Shown here piece after piece: positions 33,927-45,018 of a stretch of 64,000 bases of DNA. The DNA comes from Cadophora sp. MPI-SDFR-AT-0126. Its lineage: Eukaryota; Ascomycota; Leotiomycetes; Helotiales; Ploettnerulaceae. The DNA lies in contig JAGMVK010000008.1 in assembly GCA_020747065.1 (NCBI GenBank), positions 248,001 through 312,000 on the forward strand, in the 5' to 3' direction. Below the pieces are notes generated by a model. The model saw only the letters and a list, made by a program, of their open reading frames with translations, was not told the origin of the DNA and did no database searches. The position numbers were made by a program, and so were the translations under genes. Position 1 is the first letter of the stretch. Each line of letters starts with the position of its first letter.

Positions 33927-34376
33927 AGCGATACTCGCTTTTACAAAGGTACAAAAGAGCAAAGGTAGGTAATGGACACAGTGAGGAGTCGAGGTATAGA
34001 TGAATTGGGAATCGATGATCTCGATGATATGATGTGGGGGAATGAGCCCTATTTATCTGCCTTCTGGCCATTTCCTAGGGGTCGCGTCGGCAGTAGATTC
34101 ATACTAGAGAATGTTTTCGGCATGAAATCCGTGTTTTGAAAGCGTATTTGCTTCGAGGGCATGAGACTCTGTTTCTTCGGGGAGATATAACTTTCGCCAT
34201 CCACGCCAAATATTGCGAATTCTCAACGCAGGATTCGGTCCCACATGAAACTAGGCTTCTGGTACGAATCAGTGGCGTGTGGAGATCCCCAGATCCTCGG
34301 ATTTGGAGAGAAGACAATATCTTGTTTCTCAACGAGCTTTCGCCAAAGCCCTCGGCCCCACTTAGAGATACCTGTG

Positions 34377-34393
34377 GCCTTCGGATTCAGGCA
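34377..34393. promoter_or_regulatory. Palindromic 17-mer, copy 1
   Basis: GCCTTCGGATTCAGGCA, with GCCT/AGGC inverted arms. One mismatch to copy 2. Confidence 0.4.
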
Positions 34394-34445
34394 TGAACTA
34401 AGTCCAATTTCAATTCGACATCCAATGAAAGCTAGGCAGCTTTAT

Positions 34446-34462
34446 GCCTTCGGGTTCAGGCA
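34446..34462. promoter_or_regulatory. Palindromic 17-mer, copy 2
   Basis: GCCTTCGGGTTCAGGCA, 69 bp downstream of copy 1 and about 417 bp before the sulfatase ATG. Confidence 0.4.
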
Positions 34463-34878
34463 AAAGTCTAGGCGTGGTCTCGCATGGGTGTTGCCCGCAT
34501 GACTGGTACATCTTCTTACTCCCCGAGTCTCTGTGCCCACCTTGGTCCAGACGTGACATTTTGATCGGTAATTTCTGTGTGTATTCTACACGTTAGCAGT
34601 TATCAGTGTTCTGGCATTCATCCTTCGGCAATGTTTTCAAACACACCCTGTCCAAAAGTCCCTCACCATTGGGCAGGGCTTCCACGCTTCAATATAATGG
34701 TTTCCTGGGTACTTTTCTCTCAGTTGTCCTTGTCGCCCCCTTTCCTCATCTCACGTAGGTTTTCTGGCCAGATCCGTACTGTTATTTCTCTTTCGCTACA
34801 TATCTCTGCCTCCTCACTCATCGGTTTGTCTCATCCAAGAATTTACTTTTCGTACGAAGATAAGACAGGCCTTCCAAG

Positions 34879-36414
34879 ATGCAATATACCAAACCCAACA
34901 TCATTTTCATCATGGCCGATGATCACGCCAGCAAAGCAATTGGAGCATATGGTGCTGGCGTCAACTCCACGCCCAATTTAGACAGGATCGGGAAAGAGGG
35001 AATGCGTTTTGATCATTGCTATGTGACCAACTCCATCTGTACACCTAGTCGAGCAAGCATTCTCACAGGAACATACAACCATGTCAACGGAGTCGTCACA
35101 CTGGACAGTAAGATCAACAAGCACATTCCAAATGTTGCAAAACATCTTCGGACTGGCGGGTATCAAACGGCCATGGTCGGAAAGTGGCATCTGGGCGAAG
35201 GCATCGACCATGAACCCACCGGTTTCGATTACTGGTCAGTTCTCCCAGGACAGGGCGATTACTTCGATCCTCCAATGATTGAGATGGGCCAAAAAGCACC
35301 CGTAGTTTGTCCGGGTTATGCCACAGATATCATCACGGACAAGAGCATCGAATTCATGCAGAACCGCGACAAGTCCAAGCCATTTTTCCTCATGTGCCAC
35401 CACAAAGCACCTCATCGTTCCTGGGAATGCGATCCTAAGCACCGCAATCTATATCAGGACGACATCAGAGTCCCTGATACATTCGACGATGATTACCGTA
35501 ACCGTGCAAAGGCAGCTGGGCGCGCCAAAATGAGGGTCTCGGATGATTTGACCTACGATGATCTCGGACTTGTGCAACCTGAAGGAGGAAGCGAAGTCGG
35601 TGACTTGCTCATCCCCAAACTCGCAAGACTCAAGCAGCGAAAGATCCCAAATCCAGAGGACGTCAGTAAGATGCGACTCGTCGACAAGGACACTGGGGAG
35701 AACTTTACATTCAAAACGCAAGACGAGCTTCGGCACTTTAAGTACCAGCGATACATGAAGCGGTATCTCCGGACCATTGCCTCTATCGACGACAACGTGG
35801 GCCGAATGTTGGACTACCTAGACAACGAAGGCCCCGATACCGTCAATAACACCATCGTGATCTATACCTCCGACCAAGGATTTTTCCTCGGCGACCACGG
35901 TTGGTTTGACAAGCGATTCATGTACGAGGAATCGTTCCAGATGCCACTCCTCATTCGCTATCCACGACTCATTACGCTCGGATCAATTTGTAAAGACATC
36001 GTTTCCAACGTCGACTTTGCGGCCACCTTCCTCGATCTTGCTGGTCTGAGGATTCCGTCTTATATGCAAGGGAAGTCATTTCAGACCTTGCTTCGAGGTG
36101 TCACGCCATGGGACTGGAAGCAGGTAGCTTATCACCGGTACTGGATGCATGATGATTTCGTACATGACGCGAGTGCGCATTATGGGGTGCGTAATCAGAG
36201 GTGGAAGCTGATTTACTGGTATAATCTGGGCTACGGTTTGCCAGGAACAGGACCGGGTGGTCAAGAAAAGGAGTGGGAGTTGTTTGACTGTGAGAAGGAT
36301 CCGTTGGAGTTGGTGAATATTTACCATGAGCCTGAGTGCGAGGCGGTGGTGAGGGAGATGACGCGTCTATTAAATGAGAAGATGGAAGAAATTGGAGATG
36401 AGCCGGCGCATTAG
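34879..36414 (+). CDS. Sulfatase (type I, formylglycine-dependent)
   Basis: Hydrolyses a sulfate ester, likely on a sugar or aryl substrate. Intronless, 511 aa. The maturation site reads S-I-C-T-P-S-R (C-x-P-x-R), whose Cys becomes the catalytic formylglycine. Metal ligands are visible as the N-terminal A-D-D-H (about residues 15-18) and T-S-D-Q-G-F-F-L-G-D-H-G near residue 330. G-K-W-H-L-G gives the active-site Lys and His, and the C-terminal K-W-K-L-I-Y and E-L-F-D ... D-P-L-E-L segments are family hallmarks. There is no signal peptide, so it is probably cytosolic. That fits import of a sulfated sugar by the divergent transporter. Lack of introns and close resemblance to bacterial S1 sulfatases raise the possibility of old horizontal transfer (inference). 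Confidence 0.93.
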   Translation: MQYTKPNIIFIMADDHASKAIGAYGAGVNSTPNLDRIGKEGMRFDHCYVTNSICTPSRASILTGTYNHVNGVVTLDSKINKHIPNVAKHLRTGGYQTAMVGKWHLGEGIDHEPTGFDYWSVLPGQGDYFDPPMIEMGQKAPVVCPGYATDIITDKSIEFMQNRDKSKPFFLMCHHKAPHRSWECDPKHRNLYQDDIRVPDTFDDDYRNRAKAAGRAKMRVSDDLTYDDLGLVQPEGGSEVGDLLIPKLARLKQRKIPNPEDVSKMRLVDKDTGENFTFKTQDELRHFKYQRYMKRYLRTIASIDDNVGRMLDYLDNEGPDTVNNTIVIYTSDQGFFLGDHGWFDKRFMYEESFQMPLLIRYPRLITLGSICKDIVSNVDFAATFLDLAGLRIPSYMQGKSFQTLLRGVTPWDWKQVAYHRYWMHDDFVHDASAHYGVRNQRWKLIYWYNLGYGLPGTGPGGQEKEWELFDCEKDPLELVNIYHEPECEAVVREMTRLLNEKMEEIGDEPAH

Positions 36415-37188
36415 GGTGAGGTACCTTGATGTATGGTGGAAGTCGGGCGTCGTGGATGCTCATCCTTCTTTTTAGCTCGGGGAGAATGGGAAGCTGAAGC
36501 CTAAGACACGAATTAGACAAACGTAGATAATTGAGAGCTTGGACGCTCCGGGTGACAGATAATGAACTCAGAAATGTGGTTCGCTGATATCAATTTGAGT
36601 GATGCTTTGCTTTTCCTAGTTTCGACGGAGCCTAGTAGTTGAAGGCGAGTGCCCAGAGCTTCACAGAGAGGACCGACTGTTTGAGATTGAGTTAACAGGA
36701 CAAACTCCTTTTCTCAGCGGAGGAGATGTCAATCCAGTCAAGTCCTTCAAGTTGATGATCGAGAGCTGAGGCTTAAGCTCGGCCTCGCGCTCTCGTCTCA
36801 TGCCTTCGAATTGTTTACACGTGCCGAACGGAGATAACCCTCTCCAACGCCAGAAGCGAGATTGTGCCATACTTTGGACAGTTTAAAGTTCAGCCCTCAT
36901 GGTCTCTAAATCGCCTAGCAAATCAGCTACCGGGCTAATTCCCAAACAAAGTATTTATCTTCATCGATGTAAAAAAAATTTAGCGGTGGAATGTTTAGGC
37001 CGATATGGCTTCATTTGCTCGATGGAAATTGAGATGTCTTGGCTATATATTCATGATGCAAAAGACCAGTCAAATAGCTCTGGTCCACCATCGAAGAGAA
37101 GGCCCAAGAGCCACTTACATCCTGTCGAATCAGCGCAATCGAATAGAAACATTATTTCTCCACGATCGGACCCAAAGTACCCGCAAAA
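36415..37188. other. Intergenic region, nothing recognised
   Basis: About 770 bp between the sulfatase stop and the broken dehydrogenase. No supported frame. Confidence 0.45.
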
Positions 37189-38214
37189 ATGCGAGCATGG
37201 CAGTTCAGCAATACCAATAAACCACTGGAGACGAACCTTCAACTCGTGGAAGACGCGCCTCAACCCTCAAAGCCTCTCGCGGCAACCGAGATCCTCCTGG
37301 AAGACATCAGCGTGGGCTTGAACCCCGCAGACTACCTCTTCGCCGAAATGGGTCTGCTGGGCAAAGCGATATTCCACCTCCCCTCGATCCCAGGAATGGA
37401 CTACAGTGGGCGCATAGTCGCAGTTGGAAGTGGTGTCGATTCGATCAAGCCTGGGAATCTGGTCTTCGGGTCCACGGATACAACGGAGGGAATACCCGGA
37501 ACTATTGCGCGGTATACCTAGACGAACTACCAGGGTTGCGTTTTGCTGCCTCCGGACGTCGACCTGGACCAGGCTGCGGGCGTGGGGACGGCAGGACAGA
37601 CGGTGTATTCGACTATCGTGTCGTATGTGAACAAGGGCGACAGGATCTTCATCAACGGCGGTGCAGGAGGGGTGGGAACTTTTGGGATTCAATTTGCCAA
37701 GGCAATGGGATGCCATGTCACTGTGTCCTGCTCGACTACCAAGATGGCTCTGTGCAAGGAGCTGGGCGCTGATGAAGTGATTGACTACAAGACGACAGAC
37801 TTGATCTCGAGACTTAGAGGAGAAGGAAAGATGTTTAATCTCATGGTTGATCTTGTTTGCACCTCGCCGCCGAATCTTTTCAAAACCGCGAACGATTTTC
37901 TTGTATCCGGGAGCAAGTTCATCTTCGTCGGCGCGGTGGTATCGTTAGAACTGGCCAAAATCATAAGCTAGAACATGTTTTTGCCGTCGATCTTGAGAGG
38001 CGGAAAGAACAAGTTCAAACTATTCTTTGCGAAGTACAAGCAAGGATTTGGAACAGATAGGGAAATGGATAGCGGAGGGAAAGGTGAAAACGGTCATTGA
38101 TTCGAAATTTGAGTTTGAAGAACTTCCGGATGCAGTTGCAAAGTTGAAGAGTTGAAGACGGGAACGGCCACTGGCAAGATAGTTATTCATGTTGGTGAGA
38201 AGCCGTTTTAGATC
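37189..38214 (+). pseudogene. Broken zinc-alcohol-dehydrogenase-like / quinone oxidoreductase (MDR) gene
   Basis: Relic of a medium-chain dehydrogenase/reductase of the quinone-oxidoreductase kind: N-domain with G-L-N-P-A-D-Y and P-G-M-D-Y-S-G-R-I-V-A-V-G, then the nucleotide-binding G-G-A-G-G-V-G-T-F-G-I-Q-F-A-K and E-V-I-D-Y. Lesions: TAG at 37519-37521, TAG at 37969-37971, a frameshift between F-F-A-K-Y-K and D-L-E-Q-I-G-K-W (about 38040), and another in front of G-T-A-T-G-K-I-V-I (about 38150). Around the first TAG, an alternative frame reads L-D-E-L-P-G, so that lesion may be a pair of compensating indels. An intron there would be about 22 nt, too short. The recognisable C-terminus reaches 38210. 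Confidence 0.85.
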
Positions 38215-38525
38215 ATGATCCAAATATTCAGAGCTGCTTCATACAAGTTTTTGACAGCTAATTGTGATGTTAGCAGTCTTCAAGCGAATAGGAGACATAA
38301 GTTTGAAGGCCTGGTGGTAATATATCGGAGGATCGGCCAGTGGTTGAGATTAGCCTGGGAGTTGTTGGGAATGCAGGATTGGGTCAAGAGTCACGGCTTT
38401 ATGAAAGCCACTTGAAAGCCAGACTATAAAGTTTGAGAGTGCCGATCACCACGGAATGATTTCACCTATGCAGGGGGTGCTAAGACTCGGTTGGAAAAGA
38501 GTTTGATTAATATACACTTCTACTT
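38215..38525. other. Intergenic region, nothing recognised
   Basis: About 310 bp between the pseudogene and the ABC transporter stop codon. Confidence 0.45.
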
Positions 38526-41500
38526 CTACCTCTTGGAAAACATGCCGAACCACTTCTTGTTCGACTTGGTATATCCTTCCTCCTCGACATTATGCTTTTG
38601 TACAATAGTCAGAAACACCTGGTCTAAAGTCGTTGGGCTGACCGAGTAATGCTCCAGCCCCAATTCATCACGTTGATCCTCAAGTATCATGATCAGAGAA
38701 CCCACGCCATCCTTCTCCCCTTGGATCTCGTCATCATCGTCGCTTGCTGTTTTTGGCACAGAGAATCTGATCTGGCCGTGGAAAGTTTGATCCTCGATGT
38801 CGGCATGAGGGAATTGTTTTAGGATCCATGCCTTGACAACCTCGATCTCTCCAGGCCCGGTGTGCGGTGCTGTTTTCATCACGAGATGGATGTAGTACGC
38901 ATCACCATGAGTCCGTCTCAGTCTATCAGTTGTGCCCAAGGCAAGCATCCTCTTCGCCATAATACCAGCACGGTCCGCAAGAGCATCTGCCTCTTCCATA
39001 CTGTGTGTCGTGAGGAGAAGGGATCGGCCAGGGACAACGGCAGCAAGAGTCCTCCACATCACTCTTTTGGCTGCAGCATCCATACCAGAGCTGGGTTCAT
39101 CAAGAAGCAAAACAGTAGGGTTCCCAATCAGAGCGATACCCAACGACAGTTTCCTCTTGTTACCTCCAGAAAGCTTCGCTGCCATGCGCGAAGAAAATGA
39201 TTCGAGACCGACAGCCTTGATGACTTCTCGAACGTTGTGTTCGGCATCGGGGACTCCACGAACACGAGCATAGAATTGTAAATGCTCGACGACAGTCATC
39301 TGATCCATGGCGTCGTATTGCGGGCAAACGCCAAGGTGAGAACGTGCCTGGGCACGATGTTTGTTTATTTCGATATTCTCAACGAAAATGTTTCCGCCTT
39401 TCTTCGATGGCTGTATGTCTCCGCGAATCAGAGAAATCGTGGTTGACTTTCCAGCACCATTGGGACCAAGAAGAGCAAACACTTCTCCACGTTTGATTCC
39501 GAATGTGAGATTGTCCACGGCTGTGACAGGGCCGAAGGACTTAGTCAGATTGAGAACGCGAAGACCATCATTTGAACTGCTGACTCGGGCCAACTCCTCC
39601 GCAATTTCCTCGTCGGAAATCGCATCCGATCTGTGCGGCGTTGGAGTTTTGCGAAGGCGGCGATACCAAGCTAAAACGGATCCAGAGTCATACCAGAGAA
39701 GAACTCCAAAGAGAACAAAAACCTGCACGATGAGGTAGAGGATCGGGCCGCCGTATTGAAGGATGCCACCGGGGTTGGAAGCAAGCTTTTTCCCATCACA
39801 TGTCGTCGAGAAGATGTTCAGAGCCAGGAACATGGTTCTAATCAAACTTCCCATCGGAGTGACCAGGGATACGACAAAGTGCACGACTAGGAGGTAATCG
39901 TCGATCTTGTTGACAGGCTGGAAGACGTTAGCATTGATGCGAAGAATAGAAAGGAGTACTTGCCGCATATGTCAGAGTGCAGAGATAAGCAACGAGGTAC
40001 CCAAGGAAGAAGACAGCCTGGCCAGCCGCAGCGAATGCATACGCTGCCAGTTGAGTTCGAGCGAACAACGATACCACATACGCAAGAAGGATTGAAGCCA
40101 TGCCATACAGCATAAAGATCACGAAAAGATATTCGACATGGTACCATGCAGATGAAGATGTGGCAAAGATGATTACACTCAGAGCGCTCGATACTAGAAC
40201 GATCAAGAAGTCAAATGTGAGGTATGCAAGCCAAAGAGGCAGAGATCTGACACCATTTGAATACTCCAGACCTCGAATGTTCCTTGTTCGTTCAATGGTG
40301 GGATACAGAGAGAAGAATCCTGGGTATGCAGCCATAGCAAGTCCGAAATACACGACAAGTTGTAATGTCTTTCCTGTCCTGGGAGCCCACGGAATATCAA
40401 ATGATGCGTATTGTGTTCCTATGCTAATATTGGTGAGTGCGACATCCATGATGTTCTGGCCAAAGATTGCAGTGTAGATCCTGCCATTGCCTTTGTATGC
40501 CAGCGTACTCTCAGAGCTACCTGGGCCGATGAAAAACCCAGCAGGAGTGACGTTAGCATAGTTCTGATCGATGTAGGTATTGAAGTCTGCAAGCGAATCG
40601 ACCATATGAAGTCCCCGTTGGACCAAATCCTGAGGGGGAATGAATGGTAGCAGCGGCCCGTACAATGATGTGAGAGTGGAGTTCGAGAACCTTGACGACG
40701 GTCCAACGACCACGTCGTAATTCTGTTGAGAAACAAGATTCTCGACATCTGAAAGCGAAATTGTCTGCTCGGGGGAACACCCAATTGCTTCAAAGTCTTT
40801 GAGGAACAGGGTGACGAGTCCAGCGGCGATGATAGGAAGTAGAAGAGCAGCGACGTATGGGAGATAGTTTCGTCGAAGTATTGTGTACCTCTTCCTAAAT
40901 AAAACCCATGCTTGTCGGGAGAATCCAATGGTCTTCCCTGTGTGTAGGTTCAAGGCGCGGCCAGTCTCTGGCAGGACAGTGGCGGCAACCTTCTTCTCGT
41001 TCGAAGTGGGATCTGGGGTAATTTGCCGATCGACACTGCTTGAACTCGAGGATTTGACCTCGTCGGCCAAGTGCAGAAAGACGTCTTCGATGGTAGGTCC
41101 AGAAAGTTGGTAGTCTGACAACCCTTCCGACTCCAATCTTCGGATGATATGTGCAGCCTGGGCTGATGTGGGAGCGCAGTACATGGTCTGGCCAAAAGAC
41201 TTGCAGGATTCGACGCCTTCAATTTGTGGGGCATTCTCGTGGCCGGGTCCTGTCTGTAGATGGATTCTATATCCACCTCCAAGGCGATTCTTCAATTCGA
41301 CAGAAGAACCTTGAGCTCGAAGAGTTCCCTTGGAAAGAATTGCAATCTGATCGGCCAGGAGATCAGCTTCGTCGAGGAAATGAGTTGTGAGAATAATGGT
41401 TCGAGCACCTCGCTCAGCCAGAAGGATATCCCAGATCTTGCGACGACTCAGAGGATCTAGTCCACTGCTGACTTCATCCACACAGCAGACAGAACTACCA

Positions 41501-43353
41501 CCGGTGAACATCATTCCAAGCTGCAATTTCCTCTTCTGCCCTCCACTCAGAGTCTTTGCCTTTGCCTTGATCTTTCGATCAAGGTCGATCGCTGCAATGA
41601 AACTGCCCATGGTGTCTTTGGAATCCTTGCTTCCAGTAGACTTCAATCGATTGAAAACCCGAATGTGCTCCTCCACAGTCAATTCGTCCCATAGGACATT
41701 CTTTTGCGGCGCAATACCGAGGCCGCCCGTACCATCAACTCTGATTGTCCCACTTGTGACCTTGTTCAATCCCGCGATCGCATCAAGAGTCGTACTCTTC
41801 CCGCTTCCGTTCGCGCCCAGCAAGACACATATCTGGCCCTTTCGAGCGCTCAAGGTCAGCTTATCCACCGCGACAACCGTAGCAGTTGGGGTTTTGGTAA
41901 CTCTACCAAACTTGCGGCGGAACCAGTTTGGACGATAATGCTTCGTGAAGTTGTCCAAGTGGACAGTTTCAGACGAGGATTCACCATCTAGTCCCAAGCC
42001 TCGGCTGACAGATCGTCCTTTCGACGCTGTGCCATAAAGATACCGTTCCACCATGGCTCCAAGTATGGGGTAGGCGAAGATTTGGATGACTAGGAACACC
42101 CAGAGGGCAATTCCTGGCAGAGTCCATGGATTCCTCGGGGCTGCCTTGAGGAGGTCTGTTGCCATTTCACGTCGTTCAAACCGTGCCATTATAGTCAGAA
42201 AGGAGATATAGTTGCATGGCACGAATAAGAGGGATAGGATTGCAACCGATCCATTGCCCTTGAGTTTGAGTACTTGTACGAGAACACCAAGTAGCAGTGT
42301 GATTAAAGCCATTGAGATGCCACTAAGCTGTGCCTTCTTGAAGAAAGAAGCACCGAGGATGGACCAAGAGGCCAGAGAGAGACCGGCCAAGACATGGTAG
42401 ATGATGACAATAGCCATCGATGTTTCAGCAAATACACCAACACCCAAGACAATTGGCATCACAATCCAGCCTGGAATATAGATGATGTCGAATGCCAGAT
42501 GGTAGGAGAGAAGTCGAGCAACTTGAGGCTGCCATCTCTTCAGATTGGGCATCATAGCTTCAATCAACTGAGACATTCCCAACTCCCGTTCCGAGGCAAT
42601 GAAGCCTGTGAGATGGTATGTGATGCCTACCATCCCGATCAGAAACGCAACTGCAAGGATGTTTATGATTCCGCTTTGGTAATTCACCCGGATATTGGTT
42701 TCTCGTTGCTTTTGAGATATGCTTGTGTAAGGGTATTCGAGGACTGTCTGGGGAAGGGAGGATTGGTCGATTGTGGTGTTCAGCCCCGCGATTGCATAGT
42801 CGACGGCTCGTTGGAGGGGTAGGAGGTATATCTGCGCGTCATTGGTGCTTCGTTCCACATATATTCTCTCCCCAAATGCTCCATCCGCCCTCAAGGTATA
42901 GTTCCAAAGACCTCCATCTCCTTCGCTGGGCGAGGCTTGGAACACCACAGCGCCATAACACTCCGTTGCGCCTCGCAGACTGCTTCTGCAAGTATCCAGC
43001 AATTCCACTCCATTGCTAAGACGAGCAACCTTTGCACCAGCCGTGGACGCTTGTTGCGCCAGAGAGTCGATGACCCGATCGATATCTCCTCCTTCGAATC
43101 CATTATTCACAAACGCCAGTGTGTGTCTTCCAGCTCCTGCTGCTTTGATTCCTTCTGTCAGTGTGCGAACGGGGCGACCAGAGCCAATGCCATAGTTCGA
43201 AGGAGGCACGAAGATATTCCTAGCATAGCTCAGGAATATCATGAAGGCGACAGGGAGGATGAAGGCGCGGATGCTCGTACTGAAAGCATGGCGATTGAAG
43301 GCGATAAGGATGTTCTTCTGCGTCAATGTCCAGGTCTGTTTGAGAAGCCCCAT
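38526..43353 (-). CDS. ABCA-type full ABC transporter
   Basis: Large membrane ATPase with (TMD-NBD)x2 layout; ABCA proteins move lipids or amphipathic compounds. Two exons (43353-39964, 39917-38526) give 1593 aa. Half 1: TM1 near residue 28, a long extracytosolic loop, a TM cluster at about 250-470, then NBD1 with Walker A G-A-N-G-S-G-K-S-T, signature L-S-G-G-Q-K-R-K and a degenerate Walker B ending C-V-D-E. Half 2 has the same order, with Walker A G-P-N-G-A-G-K-S-T, signature L-S-G-G-N-K-R-K and Walker B L-L-L-D-E-P. The ABCA-type NBD tail with T-T-H-x-x-x-E-A-D is present in both halves. The only intron (39918-39963, 46 nt) has a GC donor (GCG|GCAAGT), a TGCTAAC branch site and TTCCAG. The start at M-G-L-L-K was chosen over 43452 because the conserved N-terminal helix begins there. 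Confidence 0.93.
39918..39963 (-). other. GC-AG intron in the ABCA-type gene
   Basis: Donor GCG|GCAAGT, perfect branch site GCTAAC and acceptor TTCCAG. It joins T-Y-A to P-V-N-K-I-D in phase. Read through, the frame hits a stop at the CTAAC. The nearest GT donor is out of phase. Confidence 0.85.
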
Positions 43354-43952
43354 GTTGATTGACAGTGGCGGGGTTAATCGATGGAGAGGACGGAGAAGGA
43401 AGCTGGCGATGGCTCTGCGAACACCGCCAGCATTCAACGTTGCACACAGCACTCTCGGTTTGGGTCGGGGTATGCAGTGACTCGGTCACTTCATTTATGA
43501 AGTCATGGCCAAGTCGATTCGAAGGGCGCAGGATGTAACAATAAATAGAAGACGGACAAGCCTCGGTCGGTCGGTCGGTCGCTCGGCCTTATATCCGACT
43601 TGAGTCTTGGGGTTGAGAGGGATTGGACTAAGAAAGAAATTGGAGGCGTCATAGACTACGCACAAGAAGGAAGAAGAGGTATCTGAAGCGAAGAAGAATA
43701 AAGGGGAAAGGGAATGGAAATGTACAAACTCAATTGCTCTGCTCTGGTCGATAAAGCGTTGTTGGTGGTGTTAGTGTTGGTGTTCATTGCGACTTGAGCC
43801 AAGTCCTAGCTCGAAACAGAGTCTGCGTGACGTTCTCAGGTACCTTGTACATACTTCCACGTACTGTACAGTACAGTGGTCGTCTGCTGACCGATTGGCG
43901 GGAGGCGGGCTTAAGGTTATCACTAGCAAGATAAGCGGGGGTGCGGGTGGAA

Positions 43953-44054
43953 GCGAATGCGGATTTACGTGATTCGGCACGGCACGCATTTCCCAGTGAG
44001 ATTGTATTCCTGCTTGATTACTTACAAATATACTTCTGCTTTACAACTACGCTG
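43953..44054 (+). repeat. Diverged ~100-bp direct repeat, copy 1
   Basis: Aligns with 44122-44218 through shared blocks: GCG(A/G)ATTTACGT, AGATTGTA(T/C)TCCT, ATTAC and CTACGCT. Several substitutions and small gaps. Confidence 0.6.
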
Positions 44055-44121
44055 GGCATTCAGCTGAATCGTGTAGTTAATTTTCACTCTTAGTCAGAAT
44101 GACCGAATGCGTATAAGAAGC

Positions 44122-44218
44122 CAGTGCGAATTTACGTAATTCTGTACGCGTCTCTCACCTAGATTGTACTCCTACTGAATCATCAATTACAGATTCACTT
44201 TTGCATGACATCTACGCT
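44122..44218 (+). repeat. Diverged ~100-bp direct repeat, copy 2
   Basis: Second copy of the unit at 43953-44054, about 170 bp downstream. It lacks coding potential. Confidence 0.6.
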
Positions 44219-45018
44219 TCTCCAGTACCTCCAAACAGCCAGAGAGTTGCAGAACCAGAGAAAGGTTCAGTCAATGCAATTGGAAGACTGGAAGACGCGT
44301 CTACCCTGGGCCAGGCACAAGAACATGGTTCACAAAAGCACCAATTCACAGCAGCGAAGATCTTTAAAGTAAAGTCAATGCTACAACGCTGACCAGCTCG
44401 CTCAAACGACAGAGTACTGGGAAGCAATGCAGCGAGTAGAACAAGATCTTTCCAAGATTATCATAGAACTGCCCTCCGTGCTTTTATGCTACAAATGATT
44501 GGCGGGATTAGCTTCACGTGCAGTATACTGGAGCTCTGCGATCACCCGTCGTTTTTTGTGACTGATTGAATCGAATTGCATTGCTGTACAAACTTAACAT
44601 TTATCCCAGGCATTTCGACTGTATCGGAAAGCAGCAGATTTTACCCCTAACTCATTTCCAAATTCTGTTCTCAGCTCTCGCAATTCGCTTGTCTTTAACC
44701 GCAAGTCATTGAAAAATCCCAGATTGTGCATTTCTAAGTCAAGTATGGTTTCCGCTTTATATCCAAAGACTTAGTCAATCCAGCGAGCTCATATATGCCC
44801 ACTCATATATACAAAAATTTTCACCAAGATCCATCGACGAAACATCCTTATCCTTCCAGTATCCCGGTCAACATATCCCGTCAACACATCATATCCCCAC
44901 ATCGTCCTCTCGTCCACTCACCCAGCTTTCGATGAGCAGTTCAACCTTCCCATGGCTGCTAAACCGTTAGCTGTAAATCCCAGTCGTCGAAAGCCCGAAG
45001 AACCCACTTCAACTCACC

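Larger units (their letters stand above)
33927..34878. promoter_or_regulatory. Divergent promoter: sugar transporter / sulfatase
   Basis: 952 bp between opposite start codons. Contains two near-identical 17-bp copies of GCCTTCGG(A/G)TTCAGGCA, each with GCCT...AGGC arms, spaced 69 bp apart. No CGG-N5-CCG site was found. Confidence 0.5.
43354..45018. other. ABCA promoter region and gene-free stretch
   Basis: About 1.66 kb. Contains a CGGT tetranucleotide run (about 43564-43585) and two diverged copies of a roughly 100-bp repeat (43953-44054 and 44122-44218). No supported gene. Confidence 0.5.

Noticed and set aside
34081..34145. CGG-N8-CCG as a further cluster-motif site
   Set aside because: Wrong spacer; most Zn2Cys6 dimers are strict about spacing, so it was not counted with the CGG-N5-CCG sites.
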